NCBI GenBank assembly: GCA_020328045.1
Contig: JAIXMY010000002.1
Span: 1 to 41,312, forward strand
Length of the DNA: 41,312 nt
From: Candidatus Endomicrobiellum pyrsonymphae
Lineage (GTDB): Bacteria; Elusimicrobiota; Endomicrobiia; Endomicrobiales; Endomicrobiaceae
Direction of reading: 5' to 3'
Each line of letters begins with the position of its first letter. Positions within the stretch are counted from its first letter, which is position 1. Shown one piece after another: positions 17,401-25,846 of this stretch. The notes beneath the pieces are model-generated. The model saw nothing but the letters and a program-made list of their open reading frames with translations. It ran no database searches and was not told the origin of the DNA. Position numbers and translations under genes: made by a program.

Positions 17401-18828
17401 CTATATTTTTATTCTCAATAAAAGATTTTCTTTAAACAAAAATTCATATATAAGTTTAGTAACAGTTATAGCAGTAAACATGCTTATAATAAGACCTATT
17501 GAAAGAGTAACAGCAAAACCTTTTATTGGACCTGTTCCAAACTGGAACAGGAAAACAGCGGCTATAAGAGTTGTAAGATTTGCATCAAAAATAGTCCAAA
17601 AAACTTTCTGATAACCTGCATCTACGGCAACTCTCGCAGTTTTGCCACTGGCAAGTTCTTCTCTTATTCTCTCTAATATAAGAACATTCGCATCAACCGC
17701 CATCGCAAGAGTGAGAGCTATACCCGCCACACCTGGAAGCGTAAGGGTAAACTGGAAATATGCCATAGTCGCCATAAGCATTATTAAGTTTAAAGCAAGA
17801 GCTATATCTGCAATAACGCCTGAAAAACGATAATAACCAATCATAAAAACAAAAACTACTACTACGCCGATAATGGCTGACATAAAACCGCTCTTTATTG
17901 AATCATCTCCCAGCGACGGCCCCACAGTCCTTTCTTCTATAACCTTTACAGGAGCTGGAAGCGCACCAGCTCTTAAGACTGTCGCAAGAAGCCTTGCATC
18001 CTCAGCTGAAAATCCTCCTTCTATAACAGCCTTTCCGTCCGGGATTCTGGCGCGAATTACAGGAGCAGACTGCACAATTCCATCAAGCACTATAGCCAAA
18101 CCTTTCTCTCTATTTCTCTCTGTAATATCTGCAAATATTCTCCCACCATCTTTGTTAAACTCAAGCGAAACTATAGGCTGACCGAATTGCCCGCCAAATT
18201 CAACTTTTGCATTCGTAAGAGCAGCTCCGGTTAGAAGAGCTTTATCTAGTACATAATACGAACCGTCCCCCTTACTTTCAAAAACCGATGCGCCTTCAGG
18301 CATAGCAGCCGTTATGTCAGGATACGTCGAAGGATCTTCTCTGTATTGAGTTGGGGTAATTTTCTTATCTGAAAGCAAATCAAGCACTTTGCCGGCTTGC
18401 TCGTTTTTATCTACTATTCTGAACTCAAGTAAGGCTGTTTTACCTATTAAAGCCTTCGCCGCCTGAGGATCTTTGATTCCGGGAAGCTGTATCACTATCC
18501 ACTTATCTCCCTGTTTTGCAATCATAGGTTCAGCTACGCCGAACTGATCGATTCTGTTTCTGATAATCTCCGTGGCTCTATCAACAGCATCTTTAATCTT
18601 TATGTTACCATCTAGCTGAGATGAATCAATTTCCAAAAGAAGATGAGTTCCCCCTTTTAAATCCAATCCTAATTTTAAAACTTTACCTAAAATAGGACTC
18701 CTCTCTTTTTCTGCTTGTTCTTTTTGATCGTTAGACATCATTATCCAATTTATCGACGGCCACAATATCCACACAGAAAAAGCCAATAACGCTATAGTGG
18801 TCCATAACTTCCAATTAATCTTACTCAT
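17401..18828 (-). CDS. secD: Protein translocase accessory subunit SecD
   Basis: A 475-residue inner-membrane partner of SecF. A single N-terminal segment (about residues 9-28) is followed by the periplasmic region starting with LGLDLKGGTHLLLEID, then P1 head repeats. The C-terminal five-helix bundle contains AGIALTLAMAVDANVLILER and the conserved RIREELASG. The protein is slightly short relative to E. coli SecD (615), but this length is common outside Proteobacteria. Its start overlaps the stop of the HD gene by 1 nt. The tgt-yajC-secD-secF order is ancient and conserved. Confidence 0.96.
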   Translation of the reverse strand: MSKINWKLWTTIALLAFSVWILWPSINWIMMSNDQKEQAEKERSPILGKVLKLGLDLKGGTHLLLEIDSSQLDGNIKIKDAVDRATEIIRNRIDQFGVAEPMIAKQGDKWIVIQLPGIKDPQAAKALIGKTALLEFRIVDKNEQAGKVLDLLSDKKITPTQYREDPSTYPDITAAMPEGASVFESKGDGSYYVLDKALLTGAALTNAKVEFGGQFGQPIVSLEFNKDGGRIFADITERNREKGLAIVLDGIVQSAPVIRARIPDGKAVIEGGFSAEDARLLATVLRAGALPAPVKVIEERTVGPSLGDDSIKSGFMSAIIGVVVVFVFMIGYYRFSGVIADIALALNLIMLMATMAYFQFTLTLPGVAGIALTLAMAVDANVLILERIREELASGKTARVAVDAGYQKVFWTIFDANLTTLIAAVFLFQFGTGPIKGFAVTLSIGLIISMFTAITVTKLIYEFLFKENLLLRIKI

Positions 18829-19517
18829 CAGAGCAATTGCCTCTCATTTATTATTAACTCAAATGCACAATCGAAAAAATCTTCTGCAGCTCTTTTGCAT
18901 ATATGCATTCTATCCATAAAAATTTCAAAGTATTCCATAACCGAAAATTTTTGAATATTAATGACTAGATAAAGTGATATAATTTTTTTATCTTTGTTAA
19001 CTTCTAAAGAAGATTTTTTCACGGCATAATTTACTCGCTCGTGTATGTTGTGATCTAAAGCATTACGACGAAGACTTCGCACTCTTGTCTTATGCACGTC
19101 AGATTTATCAGCCAAAACGAGCGCCGCCGCTATAGGATTCATCGGATCGCCTGTTTGTTCATGATTGCCTATGGCCGAAATTATTAGCGCTATCTCTTCA
19201 GGATCCATCATCAAATCTTTCAACAATCGCATAGCTATAAGCGCTGAAGATTGTCCATGATCATGTCTATTTACAATATTTCCTATATCATGCATATAAC
19301 CCGCGATTTCGGCAAGCTCTTGATATCTTTTCGAATAACCAAGGCGCAACAAAACGGTTTTCGCTATAGACGCAACCAAACTTACGTGTCTTTTTCCATG
19401 TTCAGTATAGCCTATCTCCCCTAAATAATTATCAGCTGACTTAATAAACATCTTAACAATCGGACTCTTTTTCACATTTGCAAGAGTTATTTTTGAGTAT
19501 TTATTTTTAGTATTCAT
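18828..19517 (-). CDS. HD-domain phosphohydrolase, paralogue 1
   Basis: A 229-residue HD-superfamily metal-dependent phosphohydrolase of unknown substrate. The metal ligands are visible as EHGKRH (first H), YMHDIGN (the HD pair) and HGQSSA, with a later conserved ALVLADKSDVHKTRVR. It is paralogous to the 238-residue protein at 21120-21836: the two share the HDIGN core, [14 protein letters not shown], and the ending VM.YFEIFM.RM..C..A. It abuts secD (1-nt overlap). A palindromic element separates it from yajC. Confidence 0.8.
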   Translation of the reverse strand: MNTKNKYSKITLANVKKSPIVKMFIKSADNYLGEIGYTEHGKRHVSLVASIAKTVLLRLGYSKRYQELAEIAGYMHDIGNIVNRHDHGQSSALIAMRLLKDLMMDPEEIALIISAIGNHEQTGDPMNPIAAALVLADKSDVHKTRVRSLRRNALDHNIHERVNYAVKKSSLEVNKDKKIISLYLVINIQKFSVMEYFEIFMDRMHICKRAAEDFFDCAFELIINERQLL

Positions 19518-19796
19518 TGCTCATCCATAATCATGTATTTTGTCAGTTGTCGTTGCAACCGCTTTCATGCCACACTCGCCGTTATTTGTCATACTCCGAC
19601 GACTTCACTGCCACCCTCATATGTCCCATCAAGCTACGCTCGCCATCTCTTCTCGTAAAAAAGGGAATAAAGACATCGTAGTAAATTCCCTTTTTTACGA
19701 GAAGAGATGGCGGAACAGCCCGATGAGAGTATTTATACTTATTTTTTAAGGGATAATACTGAGCACAGCGAAGTATCCACTGCCAAATATTTACTA
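19518..19796. repeat. Repeat-filled spacer between HD hydrolase and yajC
   Basis: This 279-nt spacer holds no recognised gene. Besides the 28-bp palindrome it carries CAGTTGTCGTTGCA at 19544-19557 (also at 8518-8531) and ends its element with GTATTTATAC (19729-19738), a terminus shared with 25972-25981 and partly with 21841-21849. It is best seen as composite dispersed-repeat DNA that has split an otherwise conserved yajC-secD operon. Confidence 0.5.
19641..19712. repeat. Perfect 28-bp palindromic element
   Basis: Arms 19641-19668 and 19685-19712 are exact reverse complements (28 bp) around a 16-nt loop. It lies after yajC and before the HD gene on the minus strand. A run of six T follows the stem's GGGAA part within each arm, so either transcript strand would fold into a very stable hairpin. 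A degenerate copy with the same loop core (GGAATAAAGACA) is at 25898-25981. It could terminate or stabilise the yajC transcript. Confidence 0.9.
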
Positions 19797-20198
19797 TTAC
19801 CTTCTAACAATTTCAGGAATTTTAACAGTAGCTTCTTCAGCTTCTTTCTCTTTGGTTATCACAGAAGCGACTGACTGTCTTGCGACCTGAATACAAACTC
19901 CGTCTGAAATCTTAACTTCAATAATATTTCCTTTTACAGAACTTACAGTGGCATATATACCGCCAACCGTAATGACTCTGTCATCTTTTTTTAAAGAGTT
20001 TAACAATTTTTGATGATCTTTAGCTTTTTTCTGCTGAGGTCTTAACATAAACAAATAGAAAAAGACAAAAATAAGAAGAAGCGGCACTAATCCGAATCCA
20101 CCAAAAGACATCCCTCCACTGCCCGATTGTGCAAATGCAAAAGAAGGCGTTAACAAAACTGCCACCAAAAATACCAACAAATCAACTGATTTTCTCAT
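19797..20198 (-). CDS. yajC: Preprotein translocase subunit YajC
   Basis: A 133-residue inner-membrane protein that binds SecDF. One N-terminal hydrophobic segment is followed by a second, LVPLLLIFVFFYLFMLRPQQ, running into the family hallmark RPQQKKAKDHQKLLNSLKKD (shared overlap). Then comes VITVGGIYATVSSVKGNIIEVKI, the beta-rich domain (two blocks). The ATG at 20198 is chosen because AGGGG lies 4 nt upstream. The frame stays open to 20216, where it overlaps the tgt stop. The protein is a little longer than E. coli YajC (110) owing to a tail. Confidence 0.93.
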   Translation of the reverse strand: MRKSVDLLVFLVAVLLTPSFAFAQSGSGGMSFGGFGLVPLLLIFVFFYLFMLRPQQKKAKDHQKLLNSLKKDDRVITVGGIYATVSSVKGNIIEVKISDGVCIQVARQSVASVITKEKEAEEATVKIPEIVRR

Positions 20199-20212
20199 TT
20201 TTCCCCTCGTCA

Positions 20213-21129
20213 TCAATTTTTTGAATAATATTTTTCAAAAAATTCTTTTTTTGATCTAAGAAATATGTCATTCTCCAATGACTTTCTTATTTTCGACATC
20301 AAGTTTACCATAAAATGGATATTATGTAAAGATAAAAGGCTTAAATACAACGTCTCCTGCGCTCTGACTAGATGATTCAAATATGCTTTAGAATAGCCGA
20401 CACAGACGGGGCAATTACACTCCGGATCCAAAGCGCTAAAATCTTCTCTATATTCCGCATTTCTTATGTTAATTTTTCCAAGGCTTGTAAAAACCTGTCC
20501 GTTCCTGCCATTTCTAGTAGGTATAACACAGTTAATCCCTGTATAATACCAAACAAAGCTTGTGTTTCATAAGAATTATCTTTATAAAATTCTTCCTTAC
20601 ATCTCTTAGCCCATCTGAGACTTAATTCCATAGATTTTTTTGCGCATTCGTAACCTGCGGGATATGGCGTACATTCGTCAAAGCACATTATGACATCCGC
20701 GCCAATATCTTTCTGAATCTGCATGGATTTTTCAGGCGAAAAGAAATGCTTAGATCCGTCTATGTGCGACCTAAATTCAGTGCCTTCCTCGCTAATTTTT
20801 CTAATATCATTTAAACTAAAAAGTTGAAATCCGCCGGAATCCGTAAGCATAGGCTTATTCCAAGAATTAAACTTTTGTATTCCACCGGCTTTTTTTATTA
20901 TATTGATTCCAGGACGAAGATATAAATGGTATGAATTTGCCAATATTATTTGAGCGCCGGTCCCACACAAAAACTCAATAGCAATGCCTTTAACCGTCCC
21001 TTGCGTTCCCACTGGCATAAATATCGGAGTTTCAACAATACCTCTTGTAGTATAAACTTCCCCTAACCTTGCTTTGCATTCAGACGATTTTTTGATTAAT
21101 CGGTAAGAACCACATTCCATTATGAACAT
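20213..21129 (-). pseudogene. tgt: Queuine tRNA-ribosyltransferase with internal deletion and frameshift
   Basis: Tgt swaps guanine 34 for a 7-deazaguanine (queuosine pathway) in GUN-anticodon tRNAs. The N-terminal 205 or so residues are intact ([46 protein letters not shown]), up to ALFGIIQG. The reading frame then stops at 20464. In another frame the sequence resumes at [12 protein letters not shown] and continues through LDPECNCPVCVGYSKAYL, the zinc-binding C-terminus. About 50 codons between GIIQGG and the catalytic DCVxPTR are missing, and the nucleophile aspartate position reads Asn. The start at 21129 (GGAG 4 nt upstream) overlaps the HD gene. The enzyme should be dead. Confidence 0.85.
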
Positions 21130-21836
21130 CTATCTCCATTGATATATAGTTCGAATTTACATCTTAAAACCTCGCTTGCTTTTCTACAATGGTTCATTCT
21201 TGCCATAAATATTTCAAAGTAATCCATAACTGAAGACATGCTAGTATCAATTTCCAAACGCAACTCAATAGTCATTATTTCTTTTCTTACAACAACACTA
21301 ACTTTTCTACAAGCATCAAGTATCCTCTCATGTTTATTAATATAACGCGAATATTTGGTTCGTATTTTTTCATGACGTACATCGGCTTTATTGATGAGCG
21401 CATCTTTGACTTGTGTTCTTTCATGATGTACATCAGATTTATCGCCAAGCACAAGCGCTGCTGCAATAGGAGACGCAGGCTTCGTAGTTTTATCTTCATG
21501 ACACCCTATGGCGACTGCTACAGTAAGAACATCTACATTATATCTATCCTTGCCAAGAACATTCAAAAACATTACTGCGCTGCTTTGATCGTGATATTCT
21601 TCTCCAACCACATTCCCTATGTCATGAATATACGCGGCAATCTTAGCAAGTTCTTGCTCTTTCTCGTTATAACCTAAATCTTTTAAAATTTGACCTGTAA
21701 CTTCTGCAGAACGCGAGGCATGTCTTACACCATGTTCTTTATATTCCCCCATGGTAGAAGCTTTATCCGTAAACTCAAGATATGTTTGTATTTCAGAATT
21801 ATTTTTTATTTCATCAAAAGTTAGCATTTTATTCAT
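21120..21836 (-). CDS. HD-domain phosphohydrolase, paralogue 2 (internal duplication)
   Basis: A 238-residue paralogue of the protein at 18828-19517 with the same metal ligands (EHGVRH, YIHDIGN, HDQSSA) and the same [19 protein letters not shown] block. After that block a diverged second copy follows: [16 protein letters not shown] is echoed 17 residues later by [16 protein letters not shown], encoded by a 51-bp tandem duplication (catgaygtacatc at 21371 and 21422 on the plus strand). Paralogue 1 lacks it. The end overlaps the tgt start by 10 nt. Substrate unknown. Confidence 0.78.
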   Translation of the reverse strand: MNKMLTFDEIKNNSEIQTYLEFTDKASTMGEYKEHGVRHASRSAEVTGQILKDLGYNEKEQELAKIAAYIHDIGNVVGEEYHDQSSAVMFLNVLGKDRYNVDVLTVAVAIGCHEDKTTKPASPIAAALVLGDKSDVHHERTQVKDALINKADVRHEKIRTKYSRYINKHERILDACRKVSVVVRKEIMTIELRLEIDTSMSSVMDYFEIFMARMNHCRKASEVLRCKFELYINGDRCS

Positions 21837-21873
21837 AAGAGTATTTATACCGTTAGCGTCAAAGACATTAAAG

Positions 21874-22710
21874 TTAAAATAAATTCATAGCCTGTTGAAA
21901 ATTAGTTACTTTTACATCATCTTCAGTGGCATTCAATAAAGATTTCTCGCCTTTATTATGTTTGTCTATTCTTTGTTCTATCATTTGGCAATAATCGGGG
22001 TTTAATTCAAATCCTATATAATATCTTTTATTTTTTATACTTGATATAGCAGTTGTTCCGCTACCCATAAAAGGATCAAATACTATTCCATTTTTGGGAG
22101 AACTTGCTAAAACCATTCTGTCTATTAGCTCTAATGGTTTTTGCGTAGGATGGTTTTGCCTTTCTGGATCTTGTTTATGAAGACGAGTAATTGACCATAA
22201 ATCCTTAAGATTATATCCTACTTCTAACCATTTTTTACCGACAAATATAGAGCGAGTTCTTGCTTTCTTTGTTTCTTCATCGTATGGAATGCGTATTGAA
22301 TCTAAATCAAAATAATATTGTTTTGTTTTTGCAAAAAAACCTATTGTGTCGTGAACCGAGGTAAATGACCTTGTGCCTCCCCCCATACTCGGAACTCTTC
22401 TATCCCATATAATTTCATTGAGCATTATCAATTTTTTCTTCATGTAAGAAAAAATCTCAGGGCTATAACGCCAAGTTAAAAATATATAAAAACTGCCTGT
22501 ATCTTTTAATTTTGGAATTACGGTATCTATCCACTTATAAGACCATTCTAAATAATCTCTCGGGTTCATTTTATCTGAATCATTACCATAATCTTTGCCA
22601 AGACAATACGGTGGATCGGATATTATCAAATCTATTGAATTATCTTCAATGTATGACAGCCCCAATAATACATCTTGATTAAAAATTTTATTTAGACATT
22701 CTCTTTTCAT
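21874..22710 (-). CDS. Type II DNA methyltransferase, beta class (N6-adenine or N4-cytosine)
   Basis: A 278-residue site-specific DNA methyltransferase. Catalytic motif IV SDPPY (31-35) comes before the AdoMet-binding motif I FDPFMGSGTT (211-220), the beta-class order. NHPTQKP (186-192) just upstream of motif I is typical. DPPY is compatible with N6-adenine or N4-cytosine methylation. The predicted target domain lies between residues about 100 and 185. It starts 1 nt after the stop of the putative endonuclease at 22712-23315, so the pair looks like one restriction-modification cassette. The methylase is intact while its partner is not. Confidence 0.9.
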   Translation of the reverse strand: MKRECLNKIFNQDVLLGLSYIEDNSIDLIISDPPYCLGKDYGNDSDKMNPRDYLEWSYKWIDTVIPKLKDTGSFYIFLTWRYSPEIFSYMKKKLIMLNEIIWDRRVPSMGGGTRSFTSVHDTIGFFAKTKQYYFDLDSIRIPYDEETKKARTRSIFVGKKWLEVGYNLKDLWSITRLHKQDPERQNHPTQKPLELIDRMVLASSPKNGIVFDPFMGSGTTAISSIKNKRYYIGFELNPDYCQMIEQRIDKHNKGEKSLLNATEDDVKVTNFQQAMNLF

Positions 22711-22711
22711 A

Positions 22712-23315
22712 TTATTTACCCTTTAACACAATGCTATGAGATTGTTCTTGTAATAATTTTAAAAAATCTTGACGACTTCTAATTTGCGGAACATGATGAT
22801 AACGAGCTTGGATTTTATCATTTCTTGGATTCACATAGATGGGCAAAAATTGTGCGCAAAAAACTGCCACATAATCTTTATCAAAAGAAATATTTACCCC
22901 ATTGAAATGAATACCCAAACAGACATACATCACATCGTACAATGGATTTGAACTATATTGCATATATAGTTTTTCAACAGCCACTATATCGTTTTTGTTT
23001 TCCTTGCCATCAACATTGTGCGTTTTTATATTAACATAATATGTTTTTTCTTTGACTTTAATAGCGCAATCATGCAAACAAACAAGTGTCAGGCATATCA
23101 AAATCAACTTCTGATAAACCCAAAGCGACTTCATTATACTTTGTCTGTTGCGTTATAACTTGTTCTACAAGCCAACTAATAGAACGAGTATGCGGTTTTA
23201 GTCCGTACGGTAAAACTTTAGAATCAGTTATATTAAAAGACGGCAGAATTTTTATAAGTCTTGAATATAAATCTTTCAAGCAAGCAATATCTTTTTCTAT
23301 ATCAGCAATTTTCAT
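22712..23315 (-). pseudogene. Putative type II restriction endonuclease, frameshifted by a 4-nt unit
   Basis: Two overlapping frames form one about 198-residue protein. The first frame (from the ATG at 23315, MKIADIEKDIACL, with AGAGGA 6 nt upstream) runs to DMPDTCLFA and stops at 23070. The other frame continues with HDCAIKVKEKTYYVNIKTHN to 22712. The break falls on TTGTTTGTTTG: removing one TTTG unit joins PDTCL directly to HDCAIK. A D...NIK pattern with a following charged region resembles a PD-(D/E)xK nuclease core, and the position next to a methylase supports an endonuclease. No family match could be verified. The 4-nt gain could be a mutation or a switch in its off state. Confidence 0.6.
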
Positions 23316-23345
23316 AACATATCCTCTTTTACTTCGTAGCTGAAT

Positions 23346-23374
23346 ATGTTATCAGACATGGGACGCTTTAACAA
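23346..23374 (-). promoter_or_regulatory. Candidate sigma-70 promoter of the type II restriction-modification cassette
   Basis: Reading the minus strand, TTGTTA, a 17-nt spacer and TAACAT preceded by TG form a moderate extended -10 promoter. The predicted start falls about 25 nt upstream of the ATG at 23315. It is the only plausible site in the 107-nt gap before ybaB. Confidence 0.4.
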
Positions 23375-23422
23375 CATCTACAAGTCACTACGATATAATT
23401 TCGAAAATTAATTTACAGTTGA

Positions 23423-23719
23423 TTATAGCCCCGGGATTTTCATTCCACCGGTTAATTTTTTAGCTTCTTCAGTCATAATGTTTTGAGCTTTTTTTCCAGC
23501 TACTTCAAAAGCAGATAATATATTTTCTTCTATTTTCTCCTTTTTTTCTTTGAGCAAATCCTCAGGGATATTCAAACTTAAAAATTCATTTCTAGCATTT
23601 ACTTGAATTTTAATGCCTTTATATTCAACATCAATAACCCGAGCTTTTAACTTTTTATCCATTTCGTTCCACTTGCTTCTCATTGCCATTGCTTCTTTCG
23701 CCGCCTTAAACAATTCCAT
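23423..23719 (-). CDS. ybaB: YbaB/EbfC family nucleoid-associated protein
   Basis: A 98-residue small DNA-binding protein of the YbaB/EbfC family, which coats DNA as a dimer and shapes the nucleoid. The layout is an N-terminal amphipathic helix, a central beta sheet (VEYKGIKIQVNARNEFLSLNI), then a long C-terminal helix with AFEVAGKKAQNIMTEEAKKL and the typical MKIPGL glycine-rich end. Length is normal. It starts 1 nt after the small membrane gene upstream and is probably the last gene of the nadC operon. It is usually near dnaX and recR, and neither is here. Confidence 0.85.
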   Translation of the reverse strand: MELFKAAKEAMAMRSKWNEMDKKLKARVIDVEYKGIKIQVNARNEFLSLNIPEDLLKEKKEKIEENILSAFEVAGKKAQNIMTEEAKKLTGGMKIPGL

Positions 23720-23720
23720 T

Positions 23721-23930
23721 TTACATTTCCTCTCTGCTTTTTACTTTGATTAATTTTTTGTCTCTCATTATCAGAATTCTTACAAGTACAGCAAAAACGG
23801 CCCATATACATACCAACACCCATCCTAAAACGATTAACTGTTTATGCAGAAAATATACACCTACCGCGCCAGAAACAGTAGAAACCAAAAACATATATTT
23901 ATACACAATTGCTTTTTTACTTTGTTCCAT
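23721..23930 (-). CDS. Small two-helix membrane protein, unknown function
   Basis: 69 residues with hydrophobic segments at about 13-28 and 32-52, and a basic C-terminal tail (RDKKLIKVKSREEM). The tail suggests both ends face the cytoplasm. The gene overlaps the 61-residue protein upstream by 14 nt and is followed 1 nt later by ybaB, which supports a real, coupled gene. No family recognised. Confidence 0.55.
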   Translation of the reverse strand: MEQSKKAIVYKYMFLVSTVSGAVGVYFLHKQLIVLGWVLVCIWAVFAVLVRILIMRDKKLIKVKSREEM

Positions 23931-24102
23931 TTTTGCCGACCTTGTCAGCCTTCAGAATTATAGCATAAACTGATATGTTTAATGTAAGCAAAACAAACGC
24001 CGTCGCAATTCCTGCAAGCAACGTAACAAGCGCTGCAACAACACAACTTGCCAAAACATCTAAAGCAAAAAGTACATAAAAAAAAGTTTTCATTTTTTTC
24101 AT
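23917..24102 (-). CDS. Small two-helix membrane protein, unknown function
   Basis: 61 residues with two hydrophobic helices (about 6-27 and 30-50), basic residues at the start (MKKMK) and a KADKVGKNGTK tail. It lies between birA and another small membrane protein whose start it overlaps by 14 nt. Together they may be a two-component membrane unit. Function not recognised. Confidence 0.5.
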   Translation of the reverse strand: MKKMKTFFYVLFALDVLASCVVAALVTLLAGIATAFVLLTLNISVYAIILKADKVGKNGTK

Positions 24103-24159
24103 TTAATTCACTACACTCACTAAAGTTATTCTCTCAAGGAGAAAGGAGAGCTGTACATT

Positions 24160-24939
24160 TTAATCGCATTCCTTGCTTCTTCTTAAAGTTCCGGATATTA
24201 TTTTTTCAAAACTATTTAGGGTTTTGATTATAAGCATGCCTCCTTCGTCTATTCCTAAGTTTATGCCTGTCGTTACAGCGTGCCCTGTATCAATGCTAAC
24301 AGATTTATTCTTATACGCAAGATTGTCGTTGTATTCTTCTGAAAACTGATTAAATCCATCTTTTTGAAAATCAAGATATAACTTTTCAAAGTCTATCAAA
24401 AATTCAGTCATAAACTCCGCTCTATCTGCTTCATTTTTTAAAATATCTTTTAAAGAAACAGAAATATTTTCTAAATTTTTAGGAATATCGTTATTGATAT
24501 TTATCCCTATGCCCGCAACGACCCAATTTATTCTATCCTGCTCGGCAAACATTTCCACTATTATTCCTGCAATCTTTTTATCGCAAACAAGAACATCATT
24601 AGGCCATTTTATTTTAGAACTAATTTGATACTTTCTTTTAAGAGTTCTCTTCAAGGCAATACTTAGTAATAACGTGAGTTTAGAGACCTCGTCTGGACGA
24701 ATAATCGGTTTTAGAAGTATAGAAAACCACAAACCTCCAACATTAGAACTCCACACCTTCTTAGAACGCCCATACCCGCTCGTCTGTTTTTCAGCAACAA
24801 CAATAAAGCCTTCTTCAAAACCTTTTTCCGCTAACTTCTTAACCGCTAACTGAGTTGATGGGAGCTTTTTATAGTATTTTATTTTTTTACACACACTAAG
24901 CTGCTTTTTCAACAAAGAAAGAATCTCAATAACATTCAT
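24160..24939 (-). CDS. birA: Biotin--[acetyl-CoA carboxylase] ligase
   Basis: A 259-residue biotin-protein ligase that activates biotin as biotinyl-AMP and attaches it to a lysine of carrier proteins. TQLAVKKLAEKGFEEGFIVV leads into the biotinyl-AMP loop GYGRSKKVWSSNVGGLWFSI. KIKWPNDVLVCDKKIAGI, with the catalytic lysine, and GIGININND follow. The N-terminal winged helix of bifunctional BirA is absent, so this is a catalytic-only enzyme without repressor function. It sits 1 nt after nadC and is probably expressed from the nadC promoter. Confidence 0.94.
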   Translation of the reverse strand: MNVIEILSLLKKQLSVCKKIKYYKKLPSTQLAVKKLAEKGFEEGFIVVAEKQTSGYGRSKKVWSSNVGGLWFSILLKPIIRPDEVSKLTLLLSIALKRTLKRKYQISSKIKWPNDVLVCDKKIAGIIVEMFAEQDRINWVVAGIGININNDIPKNLENISVSLKDILKNEADRAEFMTEFLIDFEKLYLDFQKDGFNQFSEEYNDNLAYKNKSVSIDTGHAVTTGINLGIDEGGMLIIKTLNSFEKIISGTLRRSKECD

Positions 24940-24940
24940 C

Positions 24941-25798
24941 TTATTTTATTGTCACTTCAAGAGTAATATCTAATGCCTGAGAAGAATGTGTAATCATACC
25001 TACAGAAATTCTATCAACATCCAATTTTGAAAATTCTTTTGCGGTTTTTGGTGTTATGCCTCCTGAAATTTCTATTTCAGGTTTATATTGTTTCGTAGAG
25101 CTTTTCCTTATAATATCTATCATTTGTTTTGTATTTTTAAGAGAAGTGTTATCCAGCATTATAATATCGGCTTTTGCAGCTAAAGCCCAATTTACTTCCT
25201 TTGTGTTTTCACATTCAACTTCAACTGGAGTATCTTTATATCTTTTTCTAAATTCTGCTATTTTAGCAATTATATCTTTTGTAAGCTTTAAATGATTGTC
25301 TTTAATAAGAACCATATCGTAAAGTCCCATCCTGTGGTTGGTTCCTCCCCCGCAATTTACCGCATATTTTGCAAGCCTTCTATATCCAGGAATAGTTTTT
25401 CTTGTATCGTATATTTTCGTTTTACCATTACTGACAGACTGAACAAATTGATTTGTTATAGTAGCTATTCCGGACATATGTTGTAAAAAATTAAGAGCCG
25501 TCCTTTCCCCTGATAGAATCGCCCGCGCTGGACCAGTAATCTCTAATATTTTGTCGCCTCGCTTAAGTTTTGAACAATCTTTCATTTTCAAAGACACTTT
25601 GCATCTTTTATCTATAGCTTTAAACACTTTTACAAATAGATCCGTACCACAAAGAATCCCGGAGTTGTTTGCAATTAGCGTAGCCCTAGCATATTTGCAT
25701 TTTGGGACAAATTCTTTGGTTGTAATATCGCTAAAAACACCATCTTCTTCTAAAGCAAGGTTAATGAGGGTTTCTGTTATACCATTAATTATTTTCAT
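24941..25798 (-). CDS. nadC: Nicotinate-nucleotide pyrophosphorylase (quinolinate phosphoribosyltransferase)
   Basis: A 285-residue cytoplasmic enzyme that makes nicotinate mononucleotide from quinolinate and PRPP, downstream of NadB in NAD synthesis. Seen are TALNFLQHMSGIAT, the PRPP/quinolinate block YDTRKTIPGYRRLAKYAV, NHRMGLYDMVLIKDNH and EISGGITPKTAKEF, all intact. The ATG at 25798 is preferred over a TTG at 25816: the upstream residues are not family-like and the TTG lies in a promoter region. No Shine-Dalgarno sequence precedes it, and the leader is only about 10 nt. Confidence 0.94.
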   Translation of the reverse strand: MKIINGITETLINLALEEDGVFSDITTKEFVPKCKYARATLIANNSGILCGTDLFVKVFKAIDKRCKVSLKMKDCSKLKRGDKILEITGPARAILSGERTALNFLQHMSGIATITNQFVQSVSNGKTKIYDTRKTIPGYRRLAKYAVNCGGGTNHRMGLYDMVLIKDNHLKLTKDIIAKIAEFRKRYKDTPVEVECENTKEVNWALAAKADIIMLDNTSLKNTKQMIDIIRKSSTKQYKPEIEISGGITPKTAKEFSKLDVDRISVGMITHSSQALDITLEVTIK

Positions 25799-25816
25799 AG
25801 TTTGTGATTGTATCAA

Positions 25817-25846
25817 ATTATATTTAGATTTCCTGTAAAATCACAA
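25817..25846 (-). promoter_or_regulatory. Sigma-70-like promoter of nadC
   Basis: On the minus strand TTGTGA (25841-25846), an 18-nt spacer and a perfect TATAAT (25817-25822) stand about 18 nt before the chosen nadC ATG. The predicted leader is only about 10 nt and lacks a ribosome-binding site. Confidence 0.6.

Noticed and set aside
21287-21499. 70-codon minus-strand frame within the HD gene
   Set aside because: Alternative frame of the well-supported HD hydrolase, with no ribosome-binding site or homology.
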